A DNA stretch of 64,000 nucleotides from Clostridium sp. 1001271B_151109_B4 (GCF_015670405.1 NZ_JADPBQ010000003.1:165974-229973), one strand, 5' to 3'; positions 7,019 to 16,978 are shown, counted from the first letter of the stretch. A program made the numbers and translations. Notes: a model not told the origin generated them from the letters alone.

Positions 7019-9592
7019 CTACTTCTTTTTCTTATTAAGAATAACTGCAGTAACCACCCCTGATATTGATATAACGACTAATACTCCTATAATAACTTTA
7101 ACTATAATTGAATTACTAAAAATACTTCCACTTTCAATTGTAACATTAATACTCTTTGTAGTTGTTAAACCTTTACTATCTGTTACCTCATAAGTTACCT
7201 TATAATCTCCATCTTTACTTACATTAACTTTATTTTCTTTAACAACGATCTTATTTGTTAAATTTCCATCTTCATTATCTAATGCTGTAACACCATCTAA
7301 TGGATTAAAATATCTACCTTTTTCTAATGTAATATCATTAGCATTAATAATAGGTGGATTATTTTCTTCATTCATATTTTCTTGCGATTTAACAACAACC
7401 ATCATTGCTTTATTTACCTTATTTCCATTACTATCAACTATTTCATAGGTTACATGGTAGTTTCCTTCGACACTTGTATTAACATTATTGTATATAGCCA
7501 TTACCTTATTAGTTATATCTCCATCTTCCTTATCAGTTGCTGCTACCCACTCTAATGGATTAAATTTTGAATCTAATGCTATAGAAATATCATTGCAGTA
7601 TATAATTGGTGCCTCTCCTGCTTTGGTTACTTTACTTCCATTATTAAAGTTTTTAACTTTTACTTTAATTACACAAGAAGCTGAAGTTCCCATGCTATCA
7701 GTAACCTTATATCCAACTTTATATATTCCCTCTTTATACACATTAACATAATTATATACTACTATAACCTTTCCTGTGATATCTCCATCTTCTTTATCTG
7801 AAGCACTTACCATTGCATATGGATTGTATTTTTCCCCTAAAGCTACTGTTATATCTTCAGCGTATATAATTGGTCTTGTATTATTTTTGGGCACAACATT
7901 AACATATATTTCTTTAGTAACTCTATATCCTGCACTGTCTGTAACTTCATATATAATCCTATAAAGTCCAGTTTTATTTATATCTAAATCATTATATATT
8001 ACTTTTACTTTATCTGAAATATCTCCATCTTCCTTATCAGAAGCCGTAACATTTGAATAAACATCAAACTCATTATCTAATTTTATTACCTTATCAGTTG
8101 CATAAATTACAGGAGCACTATTGATCGGAACCTCAATTTTATCAACAGTTACATTAATACTCTTAGTTGTAGTTTTTCCCTCACTATCACTTACTTCAAA
8201 AGTAACTGAATATTTTCCTACTGTATTTATATCAACCATATTTTCTATAACCTTTAATTTTGAAGTTAAATCTCCATCTTCGGTATCATATGCATTTACT
8301 CCACTTAATGGATTAAAGCTTTGACCTTGTTTGATAGTTCTATCACTTGCATTTATATATGGAGCCTCATTTTCCTTTTCTAAAGGTTTAACAACAGTAA
8401 CTTCAATGCCTTTCCTTGTCTTACCTCCATCTTTATCCTTTACTTCATAAATTACAACATATACTCCTTCTTTATTAACATCAACATTACTTGATATAAC
8501 AATAATATCATTAGTTATATCTCCATCCTCTTCATCTGTTGCTGTTATACCATCTAATTCATTAAATTTACTTCCTAAATCTATTACCTTATTTTCTGCA
8601 TTTATTACTGGTAATGTATTTACTACTTCTTCACCTTTTTGAACTGTTATTGATATTGTTTTAGTTGTTTGTTTATTATCAGAATCTTTTACATAATAAG
8701 TTATTGTATATTTTCCTGGCTCATTTGGATTTACTGCATTTTCTCTTATTTCAATTTTCTCTGTTAAGTCTTCTCCACTACTTGATTTAGCAGTTACTCC
8801 CTCTAATGGATCAAACTTATCACCAACATTTATTATTTTATCAATAGCATTTATTATAGGAGCATTTTCAGTATCAGATTCATCATCTAGTATAACTTCC
8901 CCATCACTTGTCTCATCTTTATTTCCATCATCCTTGTTTTCACTTTCATTATTATCTACAACTTCATTACCTTGCTCTGATTCTTTATCTATCACTTCAT
9001 TACTATCCATAATAGGTTCTGTGACCTTTTGATAATTTTCTTTTGGAGCATTTCCCAATAAATCTTTTGCTATAACAGTTCCATTTATCTTTACTATTTC
9101 TAATGTAGGAATTTCTTTTAACTCTTCTATATTCTCATATCCTACATTTCCTAAATTTATTTCTTTTAAGTTACTAGTTTCCTTTAATAAAGAAAATGAC
9201 TTTATTTCTGCATTTTCTAAATCCCTATGCTCTTCTTTCAACTCATCTATATCTATCTTAGTTATTGTTTCTAAATCATCCTTAGTTATAGATTCATCTG
9301 AACTTTTACCTAAAGTATAAAGTACTATTTTAAATAAGTTAGAATCATAATCACTAAAATTTAAATTATTTTCAATATTAATATTTTCATTTTCCTCACC
9401 TTGTTCTGCCTCACCTTCATTTAATTGTACATCTTCACTATTAGTATCCTCTTCGTCCATATCAATAGTCTCTTCTGACTCACTGATAACTTCAGCATCA
9501 TCATTACCTTCTGCTCTAACGTAAAAACTTGGAAATAATAATGTTATTATTATTACTCCGCTTAACAATATTGATAATAGCTTCTTCTTCAT
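7019..9592 (-). CDS. Surface protein with N-terminal LRR-like segment and seven Ig-like (DUF5011-type) repeats
   Basis: About 857 residues. A signal peptide (MKKKLLSILLSG and hydrophobic core, ending near RAEG) is followed by a very acidic Glu/Asp/Asn-rich stretch. Next is a short leucine-rich-repeat-like region (NLKEINLGNVGYENIEEL), a second acidic linker, and seven repeats of about 80 residues. Each repeat starts like APIINAxDxxIxxGxxFxPLxGVxAxDxEDGDIT and ends near KxIxVTV, which is the DUF5011 / bacterial Ig-like pattern. A C-terminal membrane helix and KKKK tail end the protein; no LPXTG is seen, so it is membrane-anchored rather than sortase-linked. Start at 9592: GGGGGA lies 5 bases ahead, while the upstream in-frame ATG (9604) overlaps that site. 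It is monocistronic. A role in adhesion or as a wall spacer is an inference. Confidence 0.8.
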   Translation of the reverse strand: MKKKLLSILLSGVIIITLLFPSFYVRAEGNDDAEVISESEETIDMDEEDTNSEDVQLNEGEAEQGEENENINIENNLNFSDYDSNLFKIVLYTLGKSSDESITKDDLETITKIDIDELKEEHRDLENAEIKSFSLLKETSNLKEINLGNVGYENIEELKEIPTLEIVKINGTVIAKDLLGNAPKENYQKVTEPIMDSNEVIDKESEQGNEVVDNNESENKDDGNKDETSDGEVILDDESDTENAPIINAIDKIINVGDKFDPLEGVTAKSSSGEDLTEKIEIRENAVNPNEPGKYTITYYVKDSDNKQTTKTISITVQKGEEVVNTLPVINAENKVIDLGSKFNELDGITATDEEDGDITNDIIVISSNVDVNKEGVYVVIYEVKDKDGGKTRKGIEVTVVKPLEKENEAPYINASDRTIKQGQSFNPLSGVNAYDTEDGDLTSKLKVIENMVDINTVGKYSVTFEVSDSEGKTTTKSINVTVDKIEVPINSAPVIYATDKVIKLDNEFDVYSNVTASDKEDGDISDKVKVIYNDLDINKTGLYRIIYEVTDSAGYRVTKEIYVNVVPKNNTRPIIYAEDITVALGEKYNPYAMVSASDKEDGDITGKVIVVYNYVNVYKEGIYKVGYKVTDSMGTSASCVIKVKVKNFNNGSKVTKAGEAPIIYCNDISIALDSKFNPLEWVAATDKEDGDITNKVMAIYNNVNTSVEGNYHVTYEIVDSNGNKVNKAMMVVVKSQENMNEENNPPIINANDITLEKGRYFNPLDGVTALDNEDGNLTNKIVVKENKVNVSKDGDYKVTYEVTDSKGLTTTKSINVTIESGSIFSNSIIVKVIIGVLVVISISGVVTAVILNKKKK

Positions 9593-9732
9593 ACATTCCC
9601 CCATTATATTAGAAGTAATATACTACATGCTATGATAAAGTTTGATTTTATGACACCTTATTTGAGTTCTCTATTTAAATTCTACTAAAATTAAGTTAAG
9701 TACAATAATTTGATTTAAACATATAAAATGTT

Positions 9733-9775
9733 ACAATAAAAATAGACTTGCATTAAATATGGAAGTCTATTTTTA
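9733..9775 (-). terminator. Terminator after the GH42 gene
   Basis: Minus-strand hairpin of arms AAAAATAGACTT / AAGTCTATTTTT with a 13-base loop, followed by ATTG. It lies 30 bases after the beta-galactosidase stop. Confidence 0.7.
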
Positions 9776-9804
9776 TCTTTTATTCTTTTATTCTTAATTT
9801 AAAA

Positions 9805-11886
9805 TTACCTTTTTAATACTCTTACATTATATTTATTTAATTCCAATTCCCCACTTACCTCTTCACCAGTAAGCATATCAACATACTTATTATCATCCAA
9901 AGTAACAGTATTATTTTGTTCACTAAAATTCATAACAAATACATAATCATTTTCCCCATCAGTCCTCATTTGAACTGTTACTCCAAGAGGTAGATCCGTA
10001 TCGATTATAGGCTTAATTTCTAAATCATTTATTATTTTAGTAAAGAACTCAGTATCAAAATCATTATTAGTTCTTGCTGCTACATAATAAGCCTTCCCAT
10101 CTCCATAATTATTAACTGTTAATGCAGGCATTCCAGCATAATAATCATTTTTATAGGTTGCTAATACTTCTGCAGTTTCGGCATGAATTACATCACAATA
10201 ATCTCTTAATTTATAACTTCCTTTAGCACCTAACTGATTATTATCTTTAAACTCTAAGTAATTTACCTGTGAATCATATAATGTATCAATTTCTTCAGCC
10301 CAAATTCCTGTTACTTCTCTTAATGGGCCTGGGAATCCCCCTAAGAAGCATAAGTCATTTTCATCAACTAAGCCGCTAAAATAAGTTGTAACTAAAGTAC
10401 CACCACTTTTAACAAACTCTGTTATTCTTTCAGCAACACCTGGCCTTATCATATATAACATTGGTGCTACAAGCAATTTATACTTAGAAAAATCGCAATC
10501 CATATTAACTACATCTACAGAAATTCCCTTTCTCCAAAACACCTTATAATAATCCTCAACAGCTTCAAAGTATCCCTTATTATCATTTTTAAGAGCTTGA
10601 CAATCATCTATTGCCCATCTATTTTCCCAATCATAAATTATAGCTACTTCTGGTTCTACACTAGTTCCAAGTATGTCAGTTAATTTTTCTAATGTTTCTC
10701 CTACCTCTGTAACTTCTCTAAATACTCTAGTATTTTCATGTCCACAATGATCTACTACTGCTCCATGGAACTTTTCAGATGCTCCTCTCCCCTTTCTCCA
10801 TTGGAAGTATTGAACTGAATCTGCTCCATGTGCCACCCCTTGAAGTGATGATAATAAATGCATTCCTGGTCTCTTAGTTTTGTTTACCTTATGCCAATTA
10901 ACTAAGCTTGGAGTACTTTCCATTATTAAAAATGGTTGTCCACCTTTTAATGTTCTATATACATCATGTACAAATGAAGTATAAGCAGCTGTATCATGTA
11001 AATTTTCAAAATCATTATGCCACGCTGGATAGTTATCCCAAGATACTACATCAACTTCCTTAGCAAACTTCCAATAATCCAACCCATTAAACAATGTCAT
11101 TCTTGGATAATCACCCATGAAGTTAGTTGTAACAGGTACATTAGGTGTTATTTCTCTAATTGGTGCTATTTCATTCTTATAAAAGTCTATGGTTTGCTCT
11201 GTAGCAAATCTCTTCCAATCAAGATTATGTCCATGAACAAACTCTTCACCATGATGTGCTGGACTTTCAATTTGTGACCAACTAGTAAATTTATGACTCC
11301 AAAATCCTGTCCACCATGCCTTATTTAATTTTTCTAAATCATTTTCATATTTAACTTTTAACCACTCTCTAAAAGCTTCTTGGCAAAGATCGCAATGACA
11401 CTCTCCACCGTATTCATTAGATACATGCCACATTATAAGTGCAGGATGATCTTTATATCTTTCTGCTAATATTCTATTAATTTCTGAAGTTTTTTCCCTA
11501 TATATTGGTGAAGTAAAACAGTGATTATGTCTTTGTCCATGAAGTATTCTCTTTCTATCTGACCAAACACGTAATACCTCTGGATACTTCTCAGACATCC
11601 AAGCTGGTCTTGCTCCACTTGGTGTAGATAAAATTACATGAACTCCTGCCGCTGCCATATCATCCATAACTTTATCAAGCCATTCAAAAGTATACTTACC
11701 TTCTTCTGGTTCTATTGCACTCCAACCAAAAATATTTATAGATACACAATTACAATGTGCTAATTTCAATAATCTTACATCTTCTTTTAATATTTCAGGA
11801 TAATCTAACCATTGATCTGGATTATAATCTCCTCCATGTAAAAATCCCTTAATCTTTTCATTAATAGGTTTAAATTTTTTAATCAT
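9805..11886 (-). CDS. Glycoside hydrolase family 42 beta-galactosidase
   Basis: About 693 residues, normal for GH42. The N-terminal TIM barrel begins FLHGGDYNPDQW. The acid/base glutamate is in HVSNEYGG (Glu about 158 from the chosen start) and the nucleophile in FLIMESTPS (Glu about 323). Cys residues CHCDLCQ just after the acid/base match the zinc cluster of clan members. Trimerisation and C-terminal beta domains follow. No signal peptide is visible, so it is cytoplasmic and should act on imported galactosides. Start at 11886, because GGAGGA lies 7 bases before that ATG; the frame is open 11 codons further. It is alone, lying downstream of the ugp-like operon and its terminator. Confidence 0.9.
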   Translation of the reverse strand: MIKKFKPINEKIKGFLHGGDYNPDQWLDYPEILKEDVRLLKLAHCNCVSINIFGWSAIEPEEGKYTFEWLDKVMDDMAAAGVHVILSTPSGARPAWMSEKYPEVLRVWSDRKRILHGQRHNHCFTSPIYREKTSEINRILAERYKDHPALIMWHVSNEYGGECHCDLCQEAFREWLKVKYENDLEKLNKAWWTGFWSHKFTSWSQIESPAHHGEEFVHGHNLDWKRFATEQTIDFYKNEIAPIREITPNVPVTTNFMGDYPRMTLFNGLDYWKFAKEVDVVSWDNYPAWHNDFENLHDTAAYTSFVHDVYRTLKGGQPFLIMESTPSLVNWHKVNKTKRPGMHLLSSLQGVAHGADSVQYFQWRKGRGASEKFHGAVVDHCGHENTRVFREVTEVGETLEKLTDILGTSVEPEVAIIYDWENRWAIDDCQALKNDNKGYFEAVEDYYKVFWRKGISVDVVNMDCDFSKYKLLVAPMLYMIRPGVAERITEFVKSGGTLVTTYFSGLVDENDLCFLGGFPGPLREVTGIWAEEIDTLYDSQVNYLEFKDNNQLGAKGSYKLRDYCDVIHAETAEVLATYKNDYYAGMPALTVNNYGDGKAYYVAARTNNDFDTEFFTKIINDLEIKPIIDTDLPLGVTVQMRTDGENDYVFVMNFSEQNNTVTLDDNKYVDMLTGEEVSGELELNKYNVRVLKR

Positions 11887-12053
11887 TTTTTCTTCCTCCA
11901 ATACTCTTTCTTTAACCATAATCTTTTATTATTTTAAAATTAATCTTATTATCTATAAATACTATTTTTCTATATACTTAATTTTACCATTTTTATGCTT
12001 ACTTGTATCACTTTATTAAATGTAGCATCTTCAACAAACTTTATACTGAATAA

Positions 12054-12092
12054 ATAAAAAGTAATAGTTTTCTTCATTAACTATTACTTTTA
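12054..12092 (-). terminator. Terminator of the ugp-like operon
   Basis: Minus-strand perfect hairpin, arms AAAAGTAATAGTT / AACTATTACTTTT, 9-base loop and T-rich end. It directly follows the GDPD stop codon. Confidence 0.75.
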
Positions 12093-12100
12093 TCTTTTAT

Positions 12101-12823
12101 TTATCCATTATTTATTATTTCCTGTAGTAGATCAGGATAATCGGTAAATACTCCACTTACTCCTGCCGAAATTAATTTTCTCATTAGGCTCGGACTATTC
12201 ACAGTATAAATATTTACATCTATATTATTTTCTTTAGCTTTTTTAATAAGCTCTTCTGATACTAATCTAATATCTGGATGAATTGCATTTGCACCAAAAT
12301 CCTTAGCATAATTAACTACATCCTTTATAGGCTGACAATATAATAATCCTGTTTTAAGCTCACTATCAATTTCCCTAGAAATTTTTATAGACTCATGATT
12401 GAAGCTAGATAATATTACCCTATTCTTTAATTCATACTTGTTAACTAAATCTATTACATCTTTTTCTATTCCTTCATAATGTATTTCATCAGTTTTAAGT
12501 TCTATATTCAATATTACATTAGAATCTTTAACTAACTCTAAAACCTCTTCTAAAGCAGGAATTCTACATTCTAAGTTATCTTCAAAATTCTTATTTCTAC
12601 ACTTAAAAGCTTTTAGCTCTTGAAGTGTATAATCTTTTACTAACCCTTTTCCTATAAATGTTCTTTCAATATCTTCATCATGTATTACAACAAGTTTATT
12701 GTCTTTACTTTTATGAACATCAATTTCTAAACCAGTGGCTCCTGTTTTTATACCTTCCTTTATTGATAATATAGTGTTTTCAGGATAATATTTACTTGCC
12801 CCTCTATGTGCAAAATTTATCAT
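12101..12823 (-). CDS. ugpQ: Glycerophosphodiester phosphodiesterase
   Basis: About 240 residues of GDPD fold. It hydrolyses glycerophosphodiesters to glycerol-3-phosphate and an alcohol. Catalytic and metal motifs: FAHRGASKYYPENT near the N-terminus, EIDVHKSKDNKLVVIHD around residue 40, LNIELKTDE near 115. No signal peptide, so intracellular. Start at 12823 (MINFAHRG), because GAGGTGG lies 6 bases before it; the longer frame from a TTG would overlap that ribosome site. It is last in the ugp-like operon, which fits uptake of glycerophosphodiesters followed by cleavage inside the cell. Confidence 0.9.
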   Translation of the reverse strand: MINFAHRGASKYYPENTILSIKEGIKTGATGLEIDVHKSKDNKLVVIHDEDIERTFIGKGLVKDYTLQELKAFKCRNKNFEDNLECRIPALEEVLELVKDSNVILNIELKTDEIHYEGIEKDVIDLVNKYELKNRVILSSFNHESIKISREIDSELKTGLLYCQPIKDVVNYAKDFGANAIHPDIRLVSEELIKKAKENNIDVNIYTVNSPSLMRKLISAGVSGVFTDYPDLLQEIINNG

Positions 12824-12843
12824 AAAATTCCACCTCAAAATCT

Positions 12844-13629
12844 TTATATTATTTTTAATGCTTTTAATGCATTATAAACACCATGATCATTAATATTATC
12901 AGTTACTAAATTTGCCTTCTTTTTTAATTCATCGCATCCATTCCCCATTGCAACTGAATAATCCACTTCTTCAAACATTTCTAAATCATTAAAACCGTCT
13001 CCAAAAGCATAATACTTAATATTTTTATCGTTACTTCTATTTCTAATATATTTAATTGCACTTCCCTTACTGCACTCTCCATTAAATATATCATAACCCC
13101 CTTTTATATCTACTAATTCAACAAACTTAAATCCGCTATATTTTTTCATAATTTTAGAAATATCTTTACTTTTTATATTTGCATTTATTTGAAAGACCTC
13201 GTATTTCTTTATATTTTTTAATACTACATCTTCTAATTTTTCTATTTTCATATTATACTTCATTGAAAATTCCTTAACCCACTGATATTCTGTTTTTCCA
13301 ACACTTTTATCTAACATGTGTAGACAATATGGTATATCATTTTCTTCAAAATATTGTACTATATCTTGTACTATATCTTGATTCATATACTTTTTATAGA
13401 TAACCTTATCCTTTACAGTAATTAATGATCCATTAGCGCTTACTATAGTGTTAAACATTTTATAGAAATTTTCCTGCTTTACCATAGCTAAAGATCTACC
13501 AGTTGCTATAGCTACATTAACTCCATTATTTTTACACATGTTTATTGCTTTAATAGTATTAGCACTTATAATATTTTTTTCTCTACAAACTAATGTATTA
13601 TCTACATCAAAAAAAATAGTTTTTTTCAT
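12844..13629 (-). CDS. Cof-type HAD-superfamily phosphatase
   Basis: 261-residue HAD type IIB hydrolase. Motif I is FFDVDNTLV (Asp8, Asp10), the threonine motif lies in IATGRS, and motif IV is AFGDGFNDLEMFE. Such enzymes dephosphorylate sugar phosphates or flavin/pyridoxal phosphates; the exact substrate cannot be read from sequence. Its place between the binding protein and ugpQ suggests a phosphosugar or glycerol phosphate. AAGGGAG precedes the ATG. Confidence 0.85.
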   Translation of the reverse strand: MKKTIFFDVDNTLVCREKNIISANTIKAINMCKNNGVNVAIATGRSLAMVKQENFYKMFNTIVSANGSLITVKDKVIYKKYMNQDIVQDIVQYFEENDIPYCLHMLDKSVGKTEYQWVKEFSMKYNMKIEKLEDVVLKNIKKYEVFQINANIKSKDISKIMKKYSGFKFVELVDIKGGYDIFNGECSKGSAIKYIRNRSNDKNIKYYAFGDGFNDLEMFEEVDYSVAMGNGCDELKKKANLVTDNINDHGVYNALKALKII

Positions 13630-13666
13630 CTTTGTCTCCCTTGATGATTTGCTTCATTATATTTTT

Positions 13667-15007
13667 TTAATTATTTGACTTATTATACTTTTCTAATGCA
13701 CTATTAATTGTTTTTGCCATATTATCTACTGCATTTTGCGATGTTATTTCATTATTTAGTACTTTTTCTATATTTTCTTCTATAGCTGCTCTTGCTTCTG
13801 GGAATACTCCTAAAACAGCGCCTGATTTATTATTATTTTCTCTTAATTGCTCTATTGCTGTTTTAAATTCTGGATTTGCTTCTAAATATTCAACCATTTC
13901 TGGTAATTCATAAGCAGCTGTTGAAACAGAGAAATATCCTGTTGCTTGCGCCCATTTAACTTGTGATTCAGCTGATACCATAAACTTTATAAATTCAAAA
14001 GCAGCATTTTCCTTTTCATCATCCCCCTTATCCATTATCCATAAAGATGCTCCTCCAACTGATACTCCACCTTCATCACCATCTAAAACAGCGGGGAAAT
14101 ATGCTGTTCCTAATTCAAAGCTATCACCTATCTTGCTCTTTAAATCACCTAAACTAGCAGTTGAAGCAACTATCATTGCAGCGCTTCCTGATGAAAATGC
14201 ATCTAATGTATTTTGACCATCTCTACCAAAGTTTCCAACAACACCAGAGTCAACAAGTGACTTCCATCCCTCTACTATATTTAATCCTCCCTCATTGCTA
14301 TCAAATACAACCTTTGTTGCATCTCCTTCTCTTCCATTTCCCTCATTAGCATAATCTAATTCTTGCTTTATTAAGAATTGCTCAAAGAACCATCCATATA
14401 TTTGCATTGCATATCCATATCTTGAAATTTGATTTCCATCTTTAATTGCTAATTTATTAGCAACATCTATTATTTCATTAAAATTCGTTGGAATATCATC
14501 CTCTGTTAAACCAACCTCAGTAAATGCCGTCTTGTTATAAAATAAAATAGGAGTTGAACTATTAAATGGCATTGAATATAACTTACCATCTATAGTGTAG
14601 TAATCTAATATATTTTCTTCTAATGATGATATATCATAATCATTTTTATCTATCATATCTTGCATTGGTATAGCGTACTCACTATCTATCATCCACTTAG
14701 TTCCGATATCATATAATTGCATAATATCTGGTCCTGAATTACTTAATGCTGAACTTTTAAGTTTATTTATAGAATCATCATAACTTCCTTGATATTCTGC
14801 TACTACTGTAATTTCATCCTGTGAATTATTAAATTCTTCAACTAATGAATTTATAGCTTCTCCACCTTTTCCTCCCATAGAATGCCAAAAAGTTATTTCA
14901 GTATTTTCCCCTGTTTTATTACTTCCTAATAAATTATTTGAACATCCTGCTAATGCCGTAACCCCTAAAATTGCACTTAACGTTATTGCTAATAATCTTC
15001 TTTTCAT
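13667..15007 (-). CDS. ugpB: ABC sugar / glycerol-3-phosphate binding lipoprotein (UgpB-like)
   Basis: 446 residues. The lipoprotein signal peptide has lipobox LAGC (Cys22), so the mature protein is anchored outside the membrane. The body is a type 1 extracellular solute-binding protein; EITFWHSMGGKGGEAINSLVEEFN is typical of the UgpB/MalE group. It is followed by the HAD and GDPD genes and preceded by its two permease genes. The glycerol-phosphate assignment leans on ugpQ in the same operon; a sugar substrate remains possible. Confidence 0.82.
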   Translation of the reverse strand: MKRRLLAITLSAILGVTALAGCSNNLLGSNKTGENTEITFWHSMGGKGGEAINSLVEEFNNSQDEITVVAEYQGSYDDSINKLKSSALSNSGPDIMQLYDIGTKWMIDSEYAIPMQDMIDKNDYDISSLEENILDYYTIDGKLYSMPFNSSTPILFYNKTAFTEVGLTEDDIPTNFNEIIDVANKLAIKDGNQISRYGYAMQIYGWFFEQFLIKQELDYANEGNGREGDATKVVFDSNEGGLNIVEGWKSLVDSGVVGNFGRDGQNTLDAFSSGSAAMIVASTASLGDLKSKIGDSFELGTAYFPAVLDGDEGGVSVGGASLWIMDKGDDEKENAAFEFIKFMVSAESQVKWAQATGYFSVSTAAYELPEMVEYLEANPEFKTAIEQLRENNNKSGAVLGVFPEARAAIEENIEKVLNNEITSQNAVDNMAKTINSALEKYNKSNN

Positions 15008-15045
15008 TCCCTTTTCCTCACTTTTTTAAATTTTTAATTTACTTT

Positions 15046-15870
15046 TTATCCTTTAACTGCTCCTGCAGTCATACCTTTTACTAGTTGCTTTTGACCTAAT
15101 ATAAATATGAATACTGAAGGTATTAAAATTAATATTGCCCCTGCTAGTACTACCCCATAGCTACTTCCTTCTGAATATTGAAGCATACTTATTCCTATTT
15201 GAACTGTTCTGTTATTTCCATTATTTATTGTTAATAGCGGCCATAAATATTGATTCCATGTATTAATGAATACATATATTGATAATGATGCTATTGCTGG
15301 CTTAGATACTGGTATTAAAATCTTAAATAAGAATTTTAAATTTCCACATCCATCAATTTTAGCTGCTTCTCTTATTTCTTTTGGTAATGTTAAATAAAAT
15401 TGTCTCATCAAGAAAATCCCCATAGCTGATGTTAAAAATGGCACTATAAGAACTTGTAAACTATCATTCCACCCCCATGAACTTACAGTTAAGAAATTTG
15501 ATATAACTGTAGTTTCTGCTGGTATCATCATTGTTGATAAAACCATTAAAAATAACAAATTCTTTCCTTTAAAATCATAAAATGCAAATGCATATGATGC
15601 TAAACTTGCAGTTATAACTTGTCCTACTGTTACGCATACAGAAACAATAAAACTATTAGTTATAAATTTTAAAAGAGGTACTGTGTTTAATGCAGCTTTA
15701 AAATTATCTAAAGTTAATTCACTTGGAATAATTTTATGAGGATATTGTGTCATTTCAGTTTGACTCATAAAGCTTAAACTTAATGCATATAAAAGTGGAA
15801 AAATAATTAATAGTCCAACAACTATACTTAATATAGTTAATATAATTTTATTTCTTTTTAGTTTACTCAT
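15046..15870 (-). CDS. ugpE: ABC importer permease (UgpE/MalG-like)
   Basis: 274 residues with six predicted membrane segments. The EAA loop REIREAAKIDGCGNLKFLFKILIP (about 175-198) contacts the ATPase. Its start overlaps the stop of the upstream permease by one base (TAATG), which indicates translational coupling. Pairs with the UgpA-like subunit to form the channel. Confidence 0.88.
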   Translation of the reverse strand: MSKLKRNKIILTILSIVVGLLIIFPLLYALSLSFMSQTEMTQYPHKIIPSELTLDNFKAALNTVPLLKFITNSFIVSVCVTVGQVITASLASYAFAFYDFKGKNLLFLMVLSTMMIPAETTVISNFLTVSSWGWNDSLQVLIVPFLTSAMGIFLMRQFYLTLPKEIREAAKIDGCGNLKFLFKILIPVSKPAIASLSIYVFINTWNQYLWPLLTINNGNNRTVQIGISMLQYSEGSSYGVVLAGAILILIPSVFIFILGQKQLVKGMTAGAVKG

Positions 15871-16805
15871 TATTGATAATGTACCCCTTTCTTTTCAAAC
15901 TTAAATTGTAATAATGTAACTATCATCATTATTACAAATAATATAAGCGCCTGAGCACATGCCATTTCAAATCTTCCATTGAAAAATGCTTCTCTATAAA
16001 TAGAATGCACAAGCACATTAGTTGAATCTCCAGGTCCACCTTGTGTTAGTAACTTTATTTGTCCAAAAGCTTGGAATGCATTTATTAAATTCATAAATAT
16101 AACTAAAAACATTTGTGGAGATACCATAGGTATTATTATCTTCTTAACTTTTGTTAAATAACTTGCTCCATCTATAGATGCACTTTCCATAAGTTCAGTT
16201 GGTATATTTCTTAACCCTGTTAATAAAAATATAAAGTTTAATCCTATATTTAACCAAACAGTTACTATTGCAACTGAAATCAGAGCAAACTTTGAATCTG
16301 TTAACCATCCAATTTGTGTACCTAAAACATGATTAAGTATTCCATTTGTGGGATGAAAAATCATTGTCCAAATTACAGCTGCTGGTGCAGATGCTATTGC
16401 CATTGGTAATGAAAACATAAGCTCAAAAATTCTATTACCTCTTAATTTATTATTTGCTAATAAAGCTAGTAAAAATCCAATAATTACAGATGGAGCTGCC
16501 ACCAGTAAAACAAATTTAAATGTTACAACTATTGAGTTATAGAATTCCGGTGAAGTTAAAATTTCTTTAAAGTTTTCTAATCCAACGAATTCCTTAATTT
16601 CCCCTCTTATATTTGTAGTAGACATACTCATTATTATTGTTTTTATAAATGGATAAAATACAAATAATCCAAATATAATAAATGCAGGTATTAAATAAAA
16701 ATAAGGTTCCATTTTACCTTTTAATACTCTTTTATTTTTTAATGATACTCTTTTACTAATATTATTTCCCTTTATATCCTTTAACTTTAGATATTGCTCC
16801 GCCAT
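15870..16805 (-). CDS. ugpA: ABC importer permease (UgpA/MalF-like)
   Basis: 311 residues with a basic N-terminus and six membrane segments. The EAA loop TELMESASIDGASYLTKVKKIIIP lies near residue 205. It is the first gene of the operon, with AAGGAGG 6 bases before the ATG. No ATPase gene lies in the operon, so a shared MsmX/UgpC-type ATPase encoded elsewhere is expected. A 19-bp perfect inverted repeat stands about 70 bases upstream and may be its operator. Confidence 0.88.
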   Translation of the reverse strand: MAEQYLKLKDIKGNNISKRVSLKNKRVLKGKMEPYFYLIPAFIIFGLFVFYPFIKTIIMSMSTTNIRGEIKEFVGLENFKEILTSPEFYNSIVVTFKFVLLVAAPSVIIGFLLALLANNKLRGNRIFELMFSLPMAIASAPAAVIWTMIFHPTNGILNHVLGTQIGWLTDSKFALISVAIVTVWLNIGLNFIFLLTGLRNIPTELMESASIDGASYLTKVKKIIIPMVSPQMFLVIFMNLINAFQAFGQIKLLTQGGPGDSTNVLVHSIYREAFFNGRFEMACAQALILFVIMMIVTLLQFKFEKKGVHYQ

Positions 16806-16874
16806 GTTTTTCCTCCTTAACTTTTATTTCCTTAATTAGAATACTTAAGCAACATTAAGTAAGTATTAGAAAAC

Positions 16875-16923
16875 AGTTAAGTTAATTTAACAATTCATTC
16901 CTTTTTGTTAAATTAACTTAACT
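16875..16923. repeat. Perfect 19-bp inverted repeat upstream of the ugp-like operon
   Basis: Left arm 16875-16893 (AGTTAAGTTAATTTAACAA) and right arm 16905-16923 are exact reverse complements with an 11-base loop. Each arm is itself nearly palindromic around GTTAA..TTAAC. It lies between the terminator of the upstream transporter operon and the ugpA start. It lacks a T-run on the minus strand, so a regulator-binding site or a leader hairpin is more likely than a terminator. Confidence 0.7.
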
Positions 16924-16978
16924 ATCTCTAAATTAATTTTAAGTACACCTTAAAATATAAATATCTTTATTTACACAC

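Noticed and set aside
7488..8324. Plus-strand open frames and regular direct repeats inside the surface-protein gene, considered as CRISPR-like spacing
   Set aside because: The periodicity of about 240 bases comes from the Ig-like repeats; repeat units are diverged and coding, without short identical repeats and spacers.
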